Source: Paenibacillus sp. MZ04-78.2 (GTDB taxonomy: Bacteria; Bacillota; Bacilli; Paenibacillales; NBRC-103111). Taken from it: a stretch of 47,176 bases of DNA. Below are positions 17,809 through 27,730 of the stretch, piece after piece. The DNA is taken from assembly GCF_024213375.1 (NCBI RefSeq), contig NZ_JANAVJ010000039.1, positions 1 to 47,176 on the forward strand, given 5' to 3'. The notes beneath the pieces were generated by a model. It was not told where the DNA came from. It worked only from the letters and a program-made list of their open reading frames with translations, and searched no databases. How positions within the stretch are numbered: the stretch's first letter is position 1; each line of letters begins with the position of its first letter. The position numbers and the translations under genes are program-made.

Positions 17809-18488
17809 GCGGGCAAACGGCAGGAACCTTAGAGGAGTTAACGGCGGCGATCAAATGGGACGCGAACGGCCTCGTGCCAGCCATCGTGCAGGATGCAGCA
17901 AGCAAGGACGTGCTGATGATGGCCTACATGAACCAGGGGTCGCTGAAGCTGACGCTGGAATCGGGTGAAACGTGGTTTTGGAGCCGTTCGCGCAGCGAGC
18001 TGTGGCATAAGGGCGCGACGTCCGGCCATGTGCAGAAGGTCAAGGCCTTGAAATACGATTGCGACGGCGACACGCTGCTGGTGCTTGTGGATCAAGCGGG
18101 GCCGGCTTGTCATACCGGGCGCTACAGCTGCTTCTACAACGAAGTGAAGCTCGGGGCTTTGGCGGATGGCGGGGAAGCTGCGGCAGAATCGCCGTCTGCG
18201 GACCGTTTTGCCATGCTTGGCCGACTGGAGTCGGTGATCGCGCAGCGCGACGCGGAACGACCGGAAGGCGCTTATACGACGTATCTGTTTGAAAAAGGCA
18301 TCGATAAAATATTGAAAAAAGTCGGCGAGGAAACGGCCGAGGTCATCATCGCGGCGAAAAACCGCGACAACGACGAGCTGCGGTACGAAGCGAGCGACCT
18401 TATTTTCCACCTGATGGTGCTGCTGCGCGAAGCGAAGCTGCCGCTCGACGAGGTGATGCGCGAGTTGGACCGCCGGCATAAAAAATAA
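17805..18488 (+). CDS. hisIE: Bifunctional phosphoribosyl-AMP cyclohydrolase / phosphoribosyl-ATP pyrophosphatase
   Basis: A 227-residue fusion of steps 2 and 3 of histidine synthesis. The HisI half (about 10-125) has [34 protein letters not shown] and the metal site [20 protein letters not shown]. The HisE half (about 135-227) has [20 protein letters not shown] and the helix [15 protein letters not shown]. It starts with GTG in a 4-base overlap with hisF. Confidence 0.96.
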   Translation: MSGQTAGTLEELTAAIKWDANGLVPAIVQDAASKDVLMMAYMNQGSLKLTLESGETWFWSRSRSELWHKGATSGHVQKVKALKYDCDGDTLLVLVDQAGPACHTGRYSCFYNEVKLGALADGGEAAAESPSADRFAMLGRLESVIAQRDAERPEGAYTTYLFEKGIDKILKKVGEETAEVIIAAKNRDNDELRYEASDLIFHLMVLLREAKLPLDEVMRELDRRHKK

Positions 18489-18556
18489 CGGCGCCGAAGA
18501 AGGGGCAGGCTGGTGATCATGCCGCCCTCCGCCGCCTAAAAGGAGAATTCACCCGA

Positions 18557-19384
18557 ATGCGCATCGATTATCATACGCACCATGTGCGGTGCGGACATGC
18601 GTCGGGAGAGCTGGAGGAATACGTGCTGAAGGGCATTGAGATCGGACTGGACCAACTGGGGCTGTCCGATCACATGCCCTTGCTGCATGTGGACCCGGCT
18701 TCCTATTACCCGGGCATGGCCATGCCGATGGACGAACTGCCGAACTATGTGGAAGAAGCGCTGCGTTTGCAGCAAAAATACAAAGATCGGATCGATATCC
18801 GGGTTGGACTCGAAGGCGATTATATCGAAGGCTGCGAAGCGGAAATCGAGCGGATCATCAAAGCGTATCCGTGGGATTATGTGATCGGGTCCGTTCATTT
18901 TCTCGGGGAATGGGATATTTCGGATTATCGGCAGACGGACGGCTGGAAGGAGCGGGACGCCTACGAGGTCTATGTGCAATATTACGACGCCGTTGGCAAA
19001 GCATGCCGGACCGGCTTTTACGACTACATCGGGCATATCGACGTGATCAAGCGGTTCGGCTTCAAGCCGGAGCAGAGCGTGGAGCATTTGGAGCGTCAGG
19101 CGCTGGACGCTGTCCGGCACGCGGGCATGGCCATTGAGCTGAACGCATCGGGCTTGCGCATGCCGGTAGAGGAAATGTTCCCAAGCCTCCGTATGCTGGA
19201 GTACGCCCGCGAGCTCGGAATTCCTGTGACACTCGGCTCGGACGCGCACCAGCCGGAGCGGCTCGCGCAGTACCTTGACCAAGCGACCAACCTGCTGCGG
19301 CAGGCAGGATTTAACGAATTAGCCACATTTAAAAGCAGGAAACGCGCCATGGTGCCTATTGGATTCGCTTCATTTCATGTATAA
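18557..19384 (+). CDS. hisJ: Histidinol-phosphatase, PHP family
   Basis: A 275-residue metal-dependent PHP-domain phosphatase that removes phosphate from histidinol phosphate, the one step missing from the upstream his genes. The metal-binding motifs MRIDYHTHHVRCGHASGE at the N-terminus, GLEGDYIEG, GSVHFLGEWDI, YIGHIDVIKRFG and LGSDAHQPERLA fit HisJ. The start ATG has AAAAGGAG about 11 bases upstream. The 68-base gap from hisIE suggests it is still part of the operon. In B. subtilis hisJ is located elsewhere. Confidence 0.92.
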   Translation: MRIDYHTHHVRCGHASGELEEYVLKGIEIGLDQLGLSDHMPLLHVDPASYYPGMAMPMDELPNYVEEALRLQQKYKDRIDIRVGLEGDYIEGCEAEIERIIKAYPWDYVIGSVHFLGEWDISDYRQTDGWKERDAYEVYVQYYDAVGKACRTGFYDYIGHIDVIKRFGFKPEQSVEHLERQALDAVRHAGMAIELNASGLRMPVEEMFPSLRMLEYARELGIPVTLGSDAHQPERLAQYLDQATNLLRQAGFNELATFKSRKRAMVPIGFASFHV

Positions 19385-19385
19385 T
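19359..19385 (+). promoter_or_regulatory. Possible promoter upstream of prs
   Basis: A perfect TATAAT at 19380-19385 overlaps the end of hisJ, with TTGGAT 15 bases upstream, a short spacer. It would drive prs, whose start codon is 110 bases downstream. Confidence 0.4.
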
Positions 19386-19494
19386 GGGGACGTGGGCATT
19401 AAATATTGTGTAAACCGGCCAACCGAAGCCTTTTTGAGAAGGTCCATCCAACGTCAAATGACCCATTGTAACATAAGCAAAAGCGGAGGTAACC

Positions 19495-20445
19495 ATGTAT
19501 AGCGACAAAATGAAGATTTTCTCGGGTTCGTCCAACCCGAAACTGGCGGAGCGCATATGCGATGAGCTGAAAGTGCCGCTCGGCAAAATCAAGCTTTCCC
19601 GATTCAAGAGCGGGGAAATTTACTGTCTCTACGAAGAAAGCATCCGGAACTGCGACGTCTTTCTGGTGCAAACGTTCTCTCATCCGATCAACGAGAATTT
19701 CATGGAGCTTCTCGTCATGATGGATGCCGCTAAACGGGCTTCGGCGAGAACGATCAATCTTGTCGTTCCTTACTATGGTTATTCCCGCCAAGAGCGCAAA
19801 GCCGCGCCTCGGGAACCGATCTCGGCTAAGCTGGTGGCGGACCTGCTGACGGCAGCGGGTGCGGACCGTGTCATCACGATCGATCTGCATGCCCCGGCGA
19901 TTCAAGGCTTCTTCAACATCCCTGTGGACCATTTGACTGCGCTGGACTTGGTTAGCGATTATATTAAAAAGCTTAATATCCAAAACCCGATCATCGTCTC
20001 CCCGGATGCGGGACGCGCGACGACAGCCGAGAAGATGGCGAACATTCTCGATGCGCCGTTTGCGATGATGATCAAGAAAAGACCGGCTCACAACGAAGCG
20101 GTCATTACGCATGTCATCGGTGACGTAGCCGGCCGCACGCCGATCATCATCGAGGATCTGATCGATACCGGCTCGACCATCGTCAATGTCGTGGAAGGCC
20201 TGAAGGAACGCGGAGCCCACGACGCTTATGTCTGTGCGACGCACCCGGTATTCTCCGGACCGGCCTTGCAGCGACTGGATCATCCGAACATCAAGGAAGT
20301 CGTTATTACGGATTCCATCGCTATTCCAGACGACCATCCCAGCCGATTCCGGGTGCTCTCGGTTGCCCATCTGCTTTCGGACGCGATCAACATCATCATG
20401 TCCGGCGGTTCGCTTAGCTCGCTGTTCAAATACGGCGGCGTATAA
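19495..20445 (+). CDS. prs: Ribose-phosphate pyrophosphokinase
   Basis: The 316-residue PRPP synthetase makes phosphoribosyl pyrophosphate from ribose 5-phosphate and ATP for histidine, nucleotide and tryptophan synthesis. Motifs: FSGSSNPKLAERICDEL, the metal-binding DLHAPAIQGFFNIPVDHL region, and the PRPP loop IIEDLIDTGSTIVNV. It has a good AGCGGAGG site. Its position after the his operon suggests a dedicated PRPP supply; Firmicutes commonly carry another prs near glmU, which is not in this window, so this could be a second copy. Confidence 0.93.
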   Translation: MYSDKMKIFSGSSNPKLAERICDELKVPLGKIKLSRFKSGEIYCLYEESIRNCDVFLVQTFSHPINENFMELLVMMDAAKRASARTINLVVPYYGYSRQERKAAPREPISAKLVADLLTAAGADRVITIDLHAPAIQGFFNIPVDHLTALDLVSDYIKKLNIQNPIIVSPDAGRATTAEKMANILDAPFAMMIKKRPAHNEAVITHVIGDVAGRTPIIIEDLIDTGSTIVNVVEGLKERGAHDAYVCATHPVFSGPALQRLDHPNIKEVVITDSIAIPDDHPSRFRVLSVAHLLSDAINIIMSGGSLSSLFKYGGV

Positions 20446-20608
20446 TAATTATTACCACACGACTCCGGCTGTCGAAACCTTACGGTTTTGGGCCGGATTG
20501 TGTTATACTTAAGAATCATTATTACTCCGGCGATGTAGAAATGAAGCTCTGAAATGCACAGGCGGGTTTCTCATGTAATTCCGGACGGGTCACGGAGGTG
20601 CCTGAATT

Positions 20609-22357
20609 ATGGAGAAGAAAAAACGTGTGCTGCCGAAACCCAGCACCAATGTCGTACCGATGAAAATGGACGCCACGTTCTTTTTCGAAAAAGCCGTTCA
20701 GTCCTTGGACCGTTATCATTACGATAAGGCATTGAAATATTTTCGTCGTGCGGCTGAGTACGAGCCGGAAAACCCGGTCAATCACTGCAACTTGGCCGGG
20801 CTGCTGTCCGAGATGGGGAATTACGAGGAATCCAACCGCATTTTGCAGCACGTACTGGACCGGATCGATCCGACGATGACGGAATGCTACTTCTATATGG
20901 CGAACAATTTTGCTAACATGGAAAATTTCGAATCGGCGGAAAAAGCGATTATTCATTACCTTGAGAACGATCCGACCGGACAGTTTCTGGAAGAGTCCGA
21001 GGAAATGATGGAGTTGCTCAGCTACGAGTTGGACCGCCCTGCGAAGCTGTCGACGATCAAGAGCCGGGAAGGCTTGTTCGATCACGACCGGGCGCGCTCG
21101 ATGCTGGAGGAAGGAAAGTTCTCCGAAGCGGTTCGTCTCTTGGAAAATATCATCAGCAAGCATTCCGATTTTATGGCCGCGCGCAACAACTTGGCCTTGG
21201 CCTATTATTATATGGGACATTTCGACAAGTCGGTCGACATGATCCGGCAGGTGCTGGAGATGGAGCCCGGCAATTTGCATGCGCTCTGCAACCTGGCAAT
21301 CTTCTACCAGCATTTCGGCGATCAGGAGAGCTTGGCGGAACTGCTCGGAGTGCTGCGCAAAACGTACCCGTTTCATCAGGACCACGTCTTTAAGCTGGCC
21401 ACAACGATGGGGATCTTAAGCGAGCATGAGAAAGCATTCCGTCTGTTCAAGCGGCTGTTGAAAACAGGCGAAGCGGGTCTGGACCCTTGCTTGTTCCATT
21501 ACACCGCCGTGGCCGCTTACAATACAGGGCGGTACGAGGAAGCTCATAGGCAGTGGAAGCAGGCGGAGAAATTCGATCCGGGCTCGGATATCCCGAAGTT
21601 CTATCTGAATTTGCTGGATAAGCACCGGGAGGAAACGAGAAAGCCTCCGGTCAGCTATCACTACCATCTGCCGTTCGAGGAGCAATTTCGCGGGCTGGAG
21701 CGCGCCGAGGGCGGGCTGCCGGAGCATATGAAGCGTGATCCGCTGGTCCGGTCGTCGTTCTTCTGGGCGCTGCGTCACGGAGACGGAGATACGAAGCTGC
21801 AGGTGATCCAAGCGTTCGGTCTGATTGCGGACGACGAAGTGAAGGATGCGCTGACGGAATTTATTATGCTGCCGGACGAGGACGATTACTTGAAGCAGGT
21901 GGCTATCTTCGTGCTGCGCAGTATCGGGATGAAGGAGCCGTTGAGTGCCATGCTGAACGGCAAGCCGACGACGGTCGAGCCTTCGCCGTTCTCCCCGGGG
22001 CTTCCTGTGTGGGAAAGCAAGTGGCAGGCCATCATGGAAACGGCACTGCGGCATATGGCCCGGCGTTACGATATGGTGCAGCAGTACGATTTGCAGACGC
22101 TTTGGGTAGAATATTTATCGCGGGTGTTTCCGAACGTGCCCAAGATGACCAAGGTCGAAGGCTGGGCGGCTGCGCTTGAGTATTTGACGGCCAAGATGCA
22201 CCGGCGTCCGATCAGTTATCACGAGGCGGCGCAGCGTTACGGGGTGTCGGTGGCGACGGTGAGCAAGAATGCGAAGCTGATCGACGAAGCTTGCGGTTTG
22301 AAAGAGAAAATGGATGCCATTTTCAAAAAATGGACCGGCATGGAGTCTCAATCTTAA
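20609..22357 (+). CDS. Tetratricopeptide-repeat protein (YvcD-like)
   Basis: A 582-residue protein. Residues about 25-340 are successive TPR units, such as DKALKYFRRAAEYEPENPVN, FSEAVRLLENIISKHSDFMA and FDKSVDMIRQVLEMEPGNLH. After about 350 there is a HEAT-like helical stretch, and near the C-terminus ISYHEAAQRYGVSVATVSKN looks like a helix-turn-helix. B. subtilis has the TPR gene yvcD at the same place before trxB. The combination of TPRs with a DNA-binding-like end suggests a scaffold or regulator, but the function is not known. It is preceded by an extended -10 (TGTTATACT near 20505). Confidence 0.85.
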   Translation: MEKKKRVLPKPSTNVVPMKMDATFFFEKAVQSLDRYHYDKALKYFRRAAEYEPENPVNHCNLAGLLSEMGNYEESNRILQHVLDRIDPTMTECYFYMANNFANMENFESAEKAIIHYLENDPTGQFLEESEEMMELLSYELDRPAKLSTIKSREGLFDHDRARSMLEEGKFSEAVRLLENIISKHSDFMAARNNLALAYYYMGHFDKSVDMIRQVLEMEPGNLHALCNLAIFYQHFGDQESLAELLGVLRKTYPFHQDHVFKLATTMGILSEHEKAFRLFKRLLKTGEAGLDPCLFHYTAVAAYNTGRYEEAHRQWKQAEKFDPGSDIPKFYLNLLDKHREETRKPPVSYHYHLPFEEQFRGLERAEGGLPEHMKRDPLVRSSFFWALRHGDGDTKLQVIQAFGLIADDEVKDALTEFIMLPDEDDYLKQVAIFVLRSIGMKEPLSAMLNGKPTTVEPSPFSPGLPVWESKWQAIMETALRHMARRYDMVQQYDLQTLWVEYLSRVFPNVPKMTKVEGWAAALEYLTAKMHRRPISYHEAAQRYGVSVATVSKNAKLIDEACGLKEKMDAIFKKWTGMESQS

Positions 22358-22393
22358 TATAGAGATCAAGAAGATACGACAGGAGGAAGCTCT

Positions 22394-23341
22394 ATGTACA
22401 AATCGATCGTAATCGGAACCGGCCCGGCGGGACTCACGGCTGCCATTTATTTGGCCCGTGCCAACTTGAACCCGCTCGTCATCGAAGGACCGGAGCCGGG
22501 CGGACAATTGACGACGACCACCGAAGTCGAGAACTTCCCGGGATTCCCCGAAGGAATCATGGGTCCGGAGCTCATGGACAACATGAGGAAGCAAGCGGAG
22601 CGTTTCGGCGCCGAGTTCAAAACGGGCTGGGTCAACAAGGTCGATCTGTCCAAGCGTCCGTTCAAGCTGAATGTGGAAGGACTCGGCGATATCGAAGCCG
22701 AATCGCTCATCATCTCGACCGGCGCTTCGGCGAAGCTGCTCGGTATTACGAACGAGAAGGAAAGCATCGGCCGCGGCGTCAGCACCTGCGCCACGTGCGA
22801 CGGCTTCTTCTTCCGTGGCAAGAAAATTATCGTCGTAGGCGGCGGGGACTCGGCGATGGAGGAAGCGAACTTCCTGACGCGTTTTGCGACGGAAGTGCGC
22901 ATCGTGCACCGCAGAAACGAGCTGCGCGCCTCCAAAATCATGCAGGACCGCGCGCGTCAAAACGAGAAAATTACATGGAGCCTGAACCGCACGCCTCTGG
23001 AAGTCATGTCCGGCGAAAAGGGCGTGACCGGCTTGAAGGTGAAAAACAACGAGACCGGTCAAGAGGAATTGATCGAAACGGACGGGATCTTTGTGGCGAT
23101 CGGCCACAAGCCGAACACGGACTTCCTCGGCGGGCAAATCGTTACGGACGAAGTCGGTTACATTTTGGTCAAGCCGGGTACGTCCCTGACCAACGTCGAA
23201 GGCGTCTTTGCCTGCGGCGACGTGCAGGACAGCAAATACCGCCAGGCGATTACAGCGGCCGGCAGCGGCTGTATGGCGGCGCTCGACTGCGAGAAGTTCC
23301 TGGAAGGGCATATGGTGCACGACTGGAGCAAGTCCCTGTAA
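22394..23341 (+). CDS. trxB: Thioredoxin reductase
   Basis: A 315-residue FAD/NADPH disulfide reductase that keeps thioredoxin reduced. FAD motif GTGPAGLTAAIYLARA at residues 6-21, redox-active CATCDG near residue 135, NADPH motif VGGGDSAMEEA near 150, and FAD motif GVFACGDVQD near 275. It has an AGGAGG site 6 bases upstream. It follows the TPR gene as in B. subtilis, and a terminator follows it. Confidence 0.97.
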   Translation: MYKSIVIGTGPAGLTAAIYLARANLNPLVIEGPEPGGQLTTTTEVENFPGFPEGIMGPELMDNMRKQAERFGAEFKTGWVNKVDLSKRPFKLNVEGLGDIEAESLIISTGASAKLLGITNEKESIGRGVSTCATCDGFFFRGKKIIVVGGGDSAMEEANFLTRFATEVRIVHRRNELRASKIMQDRARQNEKITWSLNRTPLEVMSGEKGVTGLKVKNNETGQEELIETDGIFVAIGHKPNTDFLGGQIVTDEVGYILVKPGTSLTNVEGVFACGDVQDSKYRQAITAAGSGCMAALDCEKFLEGHMVHDWSKSL

Positions 23342-23352
23342 CAACGCCATAT

Positions 23353-23383
23353 AGGCGTGGAACCCCGCGTTCTGCGCCTTTTT
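23353..23383 (+). terminator. Terminator of trxB
   Basis: Stem GGCG..GAAC / GTTC..CGCC with a CCCGC loop and a small internal TG/TG bulge, followed by five T residues, 12 bases after the trxB stop. Confidence 0.8.
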
Positions 23384-23515
23384 CATGCTTCAAAAAATAA
23401 CGTTCCGACTTAAGCTTCTCGGGAGCGCTCTTCCGTGATTAAGCGGCTGGAAAGCGGTCATTGACACTTTCTCGACACACTCTTGGAGGAGTCTCCTGCT
23501 TCCCCTTGGCTAATC

Positions 23516-23544
23516 TTGACCTTCTAGGGAGGTTGGCTTATAGT
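23516..23544 (+). promoter_or_regulatory. Promoter of the glucokinase gene
   Basis: TTGACC at 23516-23521, a 17-base spacer, and TATAGT at 23539-23544; the start codon is about 50 bases downstream. Confidence 0.7.
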
Positions 23545-23595
23545 TGGAACAGGTGCTTATAGATAACGGATAGGGTACGAGGTGATTCGACAGGT

Positions 23596-24546
23596 ATGGG
23601 AGAACGTGTTTATGTAGGAGTCGATTTGGGAGGAACCGCGATTAAAGTCGGATTGTGCGACGAGCAGGGTAAGCTGCTGCAAACGTACGAGGGCCCGACC
23701 GGTACCGAACATGGCGCAGAGGTAGTGCTGGAAAATATCGCGCAGTATGTGCGTAAGCTGGTTGACGAATCTCCATACGAGTGGGAGCAGGTCGGCGGCA
23801 TCGGTGCGGGAATCGCCGGGTTCATGGATATTCCCGAGGGCTTCATCAAGCTGTCGCCCAACCTGGGCTGGCGCAACGTGCCGGTGAAGAAGATTCTGGA
23901 AGAGAAGCTTGGCAAAACGGTCAAAATCGATAACGACGCCAACGTCGCAGCGCTCGGGGAAGCATGGAGCGGCGCAGGCGCGGGCATTCCGAATGTTGTC
24001 TGCTATACGCTGGGGACCGGAGTAGGCGGCGGGGTTATTATCCATGGCCGCATCTACCAGGGCTACAACGGTATGGCCGGCGAGCTCGGCCACATGGTTG
24101 TTGTGCCGGACCTCGAAGCCATCGAATGCGGCTGCGGCAAGAAAGGCTGCCTGGAGACCGTATCGTCGGCGACCGGTATCATCCGCATGGCCAAAGAAGC
24201 CGTGGAGCGGGGCGAGCATACGTCTCTGGCGCTTGTCGAGAACATTATGGCGAAAGACGTGTTTGACGCGGCCAAAACGGGCGACGAAACGGCGCTGCGG
24301 ATCATTAACCGCGCCGCGCTATATCTCGGTAAATCGATGGCGGCGATTTCCGTCGTTCTGAACCCGCAGCGCTTTATCGTGGGAGGCGGCGTATCCAAGG
24401 CAGGCGACATCCTGTTCGATGCGATTCGCAAGTACTACAACGAGCATGCCCAGGAAACGGCCAAAGAAGGCGTGGACATCGTCCCTGCCGTTCTCGGCAA
24501 CGATGCCGGCGTCGTTGGCGCAGCGGGCCTCAACCTGCACAGCTAG
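23596..24546 (+). CDS. glcK: ROK-family glucokinase
   Basis: A 316-residue sugar kinase that phosphorylates glucose with ATP. The ATP motif VGVDLGGTAIKVGLCDEQG is at residues 6-24, the substrate-binding region AGELGHMVV holds the ROK glutamate/histidine, and the zinc-binding ROK signature CGCGKKGCLET is near 176. The length and lack of an N-terminal DNA-binding domain indicate a kinase, not a repressor. The ribosome site is GAGGTGA. In B. subtilis this place between trxB and rapZ holds the Nudix gene yvcI instead. Confidence 0.92.
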   Translation: MGERVYVGVDLGGTAIKVGLCDEQGKLLQTYEGPTGTEHGAEVVLENIAQYVRKLVDESPYEWEQVGGIGAGIAGFMDIPEGFIKLSPNLGWRNVPVKKILEEKLGKTVKIDNDANVAALGEAWSGAGAGIPNVVCYTLGTGVGGGVIIHGRIYQGYNGMAGELGHMVVVPDLEAIECGCGKKGCLETVSSATGIIRMAKEAVERGEHTSLALVENIMAKDVFDAAKTGDETALRIINRAALYLGKSMAAISVVLNPQRFIVGGGVSKAGDILFDAIRKYYNEHAQETAKEGVDIVPAVLGNDAGVVGAAGLNLHS

Positions 24547-24909
24547 ACGCAGGCGACGGACCTGTACGGCTGATGATATGCGAAGTTTAGCAATGGACTG
24601 AGCAGACGCACAAGGGCATGCGATTGGCAAGCTTGATCCGGCCCACGCTAGTGCCCAGAAACCCGGGCTTAATTTTCACGTATAAACAACCGGCGCGCAA
24701 ATTACAGCGCGCCAGCAGATATATTTATAGCGAAGGTCGGGTCTGCGTAAGCAGCAGGAAAGATACTGGAGAGTTTACGTGGTCCCTTTTAAATCGTGTT
24801 CCGACCATTTTATTGTTATTCCGGGAACACGATTTGAACAGGAGCCGAAGGTACTTTCCTGCTGCGACAGCGAAAAGACCCGAACGGAGCGTCCTCAGGA
24901 GGAGCAGCC
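24547..24909. other. 363-base intergenic region before rapZ with large nested inverted repeat
   Basis: No protein gene is visible. From 24737 to 24883 three perfect stems are nested: TCGGGTCT (24737-24744) with 24876-24883, GCAGCAGGAAAG (24751-24762) with 24854-24865, and AAATCGTGTTCC (24791-24802) with 24824-24835. The whole would fold into one 147-base rod just before the rapZ ribosome site (AGGAGGAG). The first 190 bases show only short GC-rich palindromes (CGGCGCGC..GCGCGCC). It could be an mRNA leader structure, a processing site, or a palindromic mobile remnant. Confidence 0.8.
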
Positions 24910-25809
24910 ATGGAAGAAATGCAAACTCTCGGAAAGCTGGTCATCATTACGGGCATGTCCGGAGCCGGCAAGACGATTGCGGTGCAGAGCTTGGAAGACT
25001 TGGGCTTTTTTTGCGTGGATAACCTTCCTCCGGTGTTGATTCCCAAATTTGCCGAGCTGATCGAGCAGTCCAAAGGCCGGATCGGCAAAGTGGCGCTGGT
25101 CATTGACCTGCGGGGAAGAGAATTTTTCACTTCACTGTCCGAATCGCTGCGCTACTTGAGCGAGAACTACACGCTGACACACGAGATTTTGTTTCTTGAC
25201 GCGATGGATGCGACGCTTGTGCAGCGTTATAAAGAAAGCCGACGCAAGCACCCTTTGGCTCCGACGGGCGCCCCGCTGGAAGGGATTCATCAGGAGCGCA
25301 AGCTGCTGGAGGAGCTCAAAGGTCTGGCAACACAGGTGATCGATACATCCAACCTGAAGCCGGCGCAGCTGAAGGAAAAAATCATATCCCGGTTCACCAA
25401 TCTCGAAAAAAGCGGGATTTCGATCAACGTCATCTCGTTCGGTTTTAAGTACGGCATTCCGATCGACGCTGATCTTATTTTTGACGTCCGCTTTTTGCCG
25501 AACCCGCATTATGTGGATAATCTGCGCCCCAACACCGGGCAAGACCCGGATGTGTACGATTATGTCATGAAGTGGACCGAAACGCAGGAGTTTCTCGCGA
25601 AGCTGCTCGACATGCTCTACTTTCTCGTTCCCCAGTACAAGAAAGAAGGCAAAAGCCAGATCGTCATCGGCATTGGCTGTACGGGCGGAAAGCATCGTTC
25701 GGTGGCGATTGCCGAATATCTCGGTAAAATGATGGGCAATAGCGAAACGGAAGTCGTTCGGGTCAGCCACCGCGATTCTGAACGCGACCGGGTTGAGGTG
25801 AAGAAATGA
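24910..25809 (+). CDS. rapZ: RapZ/YvcJ nucleotide-binding protein
   Basis: A 299-residue member of the RapZ (YvcJ) family, GTP/ATP-binding proteins. The E. coli member is an adaptor presenting sRNA GlmZ to RNase E; in B. subtilis YvcJ affects competence. Walker [13 protein letters not shown] is near residue 16, with [27 protein letters not shown] and the C-terminal block [18 protein letters not shown]. It starts the rapZ-yvcK-whiA run, all with 4-base or near-4-base overlaps, and ends overlapping yvcK. Confidence 0.94.
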   Translation: MEEMQTLGKLVIITGMSGAGKTIAVQSLEDLGFFCVDNLPPVLIPKFAELIEQSKGRIGKVALVIDLRGREFFTSLSESLRYLSENYTLTHEILFLDAMDATLVQRYKESRRKHPLAPTGAPLEGIHQERKLLEELKGLATQVIDTSNLKPAQLKEKIISRFTNLEKSGISINVISFGFKYGIPIDADLIFDVRFLPNPHYVDNLRPNTGQDPDVYDYVMKWTETQEFLAKLLDMLYFLVPQYKKEGKSQIVIGIGCTGGKHRSVAIAEYLGKMMGNSETEVVRVSHRDSERDRVEVKK

Positions 25810-26795
25810 CGTTTGACCGGGAGAGGGAAACGTACATTCCGCGCATCGTCGTGATCGGCGGGGGAACCGGGCTGTCGGTCATGCTCCGGGGGCTGAAGCA
25901 TAAACCCGTGGACATTACGGCGGTCGTCACCGTAGCCGATGACGGAGGAAGCTCGGGCATCTTGCGGTCGGAGCTGGAAATGATCCCGCCGGGCGATATC
26001 CGCAACGTCTTGTCTGCGCTGGCGGACGTAGAGCCGCTGCTCGGTCAGCTGCTCGATTACCGTTTTGATAAAGGGAACGGATTGGCAGGCCACAGTTTGG
26101 GCAACCTAATGTTGGCAGCCATGTGCGATATCACCGGCGATTTCGTCACCGGTGTGCGCGAGCTAAGCCGGGTGCTGGCCGTACGGGGACGCGTTCTCCC
26201 GGCTTCCGATCACTCGATCGTGCTGCGGGCGCTTATGGAAGACGGCTCGATCGTCGAAGGAGAGTCCAATATCCCGAAGGCAAGAGGCGTTATACACCGG
26301 GTGTCGATCGAACCGCAGGACGTTCGGGCGCTCCCGGAGGCGCTGGAGGCTCTGCGGGAGGCGGACGCGATTCTGGTCGGTCCGGGAAGCTTGTATACGA
26401 GCATTTTGCCCAATCTGCTGGTGCCGGAAATCGCGAAAACGATCGTCGAGTCGAATGCGCTCAAAATTTTTATTTGCAACGTGATGACGCAGCCGGGCGA
26501 AACCGACGATTACAAGGTCAGCGACCATCTTAAAGCAGTGCGCGACCACGTCGGCATCGACCTGTTCGATTATGTGATTGTGAACAACGGGGACATCCCG
26601 GAGCAGGTGCAGAGCAAGTATGCCGAACAGGGGGCCAAGATCGTTCCGCTCGATTTGGACGAAGTGACTAAGCAGGGCTATAAGGTCATTGCCGACCAGC
26701 TCGTTCTGTTCCGGACTTATCTGCGTCATGACGCCGAGAAGCTGAGTCAACACATTTATCAACTGGTGGAGAGCTGGATGTTCAAGAAGAGGTGA
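25806..26795 (+). CDS. yvcK: Gluconeogenesis factor YvcK (CofD-like)
   Basis: A 329-residue YvcK family protein, binding UDP-sugars and needed for growth on gluconeogenic carbon and for normal wall synthesis in B. subtilis. The N-terminal nucleotide motif [17 protein letters not shown], then [14 protein letters not shown] and [11 protein letters not shown], is clear, with [12 protein letters not shown] later. It overlaps rapZ by 4 bases (ATGA). Its stop codon lies inside the whiA ribosome site. Confidence 0.95.
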   Translation: MTFDRERETYIPRIVVIGGGTGLSVMLRGLKHKPVDITAVVTVADDGGSSGILRSELEMIPPGDIRNVLSALADVEPLLGQLLDYRFDKGNGLAGHSLGNLMLAAMCDITGDFVTGVRELSRVLAVRGRVLPASDHSIVLRALMEDGSIVEGESNIPKARGVIHRVSIEPQDVRALPEALEALREADAILVGPGSLYTSILPNLLVPEIAKTIVESNALKIFICNVMTQPGETDDYKVSDHLKAVRDHVGIDLFDYVIVNNGDIPEQVQSKYAEQGAKIVPLDLDEVTKQGYKVIADQLVLFRTYLRHDAEKLSQHIYQLVESWMFKKR

Positions 26796-26800
26796 TTCCC

Positions 26801-27730
26801 ATGTCCTTCGCCGCCCAGACGAAAAAAGAACTGACCATGATGGAGTCGGAGTGCTGCTGCGAGAAAGCCGAGCTGTCCGCTCTTATCCGCATGAACGGGG
26901 CTGTGCAGTTGACCAGCCAGAAGATCGTGCTCGATATTTCGACGGAAAACGCCGCAATTGCAAGACGCATTTATTCGCTGCTCAAAAAATCGTTCAAGGT
27001 GCACACCGAGCTGCTCGTCCGTAAAAAAATGCGGCTCAAAAAAAACAACGTGTATATCGTACGCGTGCCGAATCAAGTGCAGAACCTGCTGTCGGAGCTG
27101 TATATCGTCTCCGAAGGCTTTTTGTTCACCCCCGGCATCGAGCCGGATATCATTAAACGCAGCTGCTGCAAGCGCGCTTATTTACGCGGGGCGTTCCTTG
27201 CTGGCGGCTCCGTGAACAACCCGGAGGGGACGTCGTACCATCTGGAGATTTATTCGATGTACGAGGAGCACTGTCAGGCTCTGGTACGGCTGGCCAATGA
27301 GTTCGATTTGAACGCCAGATGCATCGAGCGGAAAAAGGGCTTCGTCCTGTACATCAAAGAAGGCGAGAGGATCATCGAGTTTCTCAGCCTGATCGGCGCT
27401 CACCAAGCGCTTCTCCGGTTCGAGGACGTCCGGATTATGAAGGATATGCGCAATTCCGTCAACCGTCTGGTCAACTGCGAAACCGCCAATCTGAACAAGA
27501 CGATCGGCGCCGCCGTCCGGCAGATCGACAACATCCGGCTGCTGCAAAAGGAAGTAGGGCTGGACAACCTGCCCGACAAGCTTCGGGAAGTGGCGGAGAT
27601 CCGGCTTAAGCATCCGGATATGAACCTTAAAGAGGTCGGCGATCTGCTGAAAGGCAAAGTCAGCAAATCCGGGGTGAACCACCGGCTCCGCAAAATCGAT
27701 GAATTGGCTGAAAAGCTGCGGAAATCGTGA
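26801..27730 (+). CDS. whiA: DNA-binding protein WhiA
   Basis: A 309-residue protein with an N-terminal LAGLIDADG homing-endonuclease-like fold that has lost nuclease use ([20 protein letters not shown]) and a C-terminal helix-turn-helix ([20 protein letters not shown]). It is needed for sporulation septation in Streptomyces and for cell division and chromosome segregation in Bacillus. I prefer the ATG at 26801, preceded by AGAGGTGA overlapping the yvcK stop, over the in-frame GTG at 26792. Confidence 0.94.
   Translation: MSFAAQTKKELTMMESECCCEKAELSALIRMNGAVQLTSQKIVLDISTENAAIARRIYSLLKKSFKVHTELLVRKKMRLKKNNVYIVRVPNQVQNLLSELYIVSEGFLFTPGIEPDIIKRSCCKRAYLRGAFLAGGSVNNPEGTSYHLEIYSMYEEHCQALVRLANEFDLNARCIERKKGFVLYIKEGERIIEFLSLIGAHQALLRFEDVRIMKDMRNSVNRLVNCETANLNKTIGAAVRQIDNIRLLQKEVGLDNLPDKLREVAEIRLKHPDMNLKEVGDLLKGKVSKSGVNHRLRKIDELAEKLRKS

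Noticed and set aside
20455..20510. Terminator after prs
   Set aside because: CCGGC/GCCGG and AACC/GGTT arms pair imperfectly, there is no T tract, and the right arm contains the -10 of the next gene.
23440..23475. Catabolite-response element (TGGAAAGCGGTCA) and TTGACA before glcK
   Set aside because: It has one base too many for the cre consensus, and no -10 follows the TTGACA at 23461; the promoter at 23516-23544 is better.
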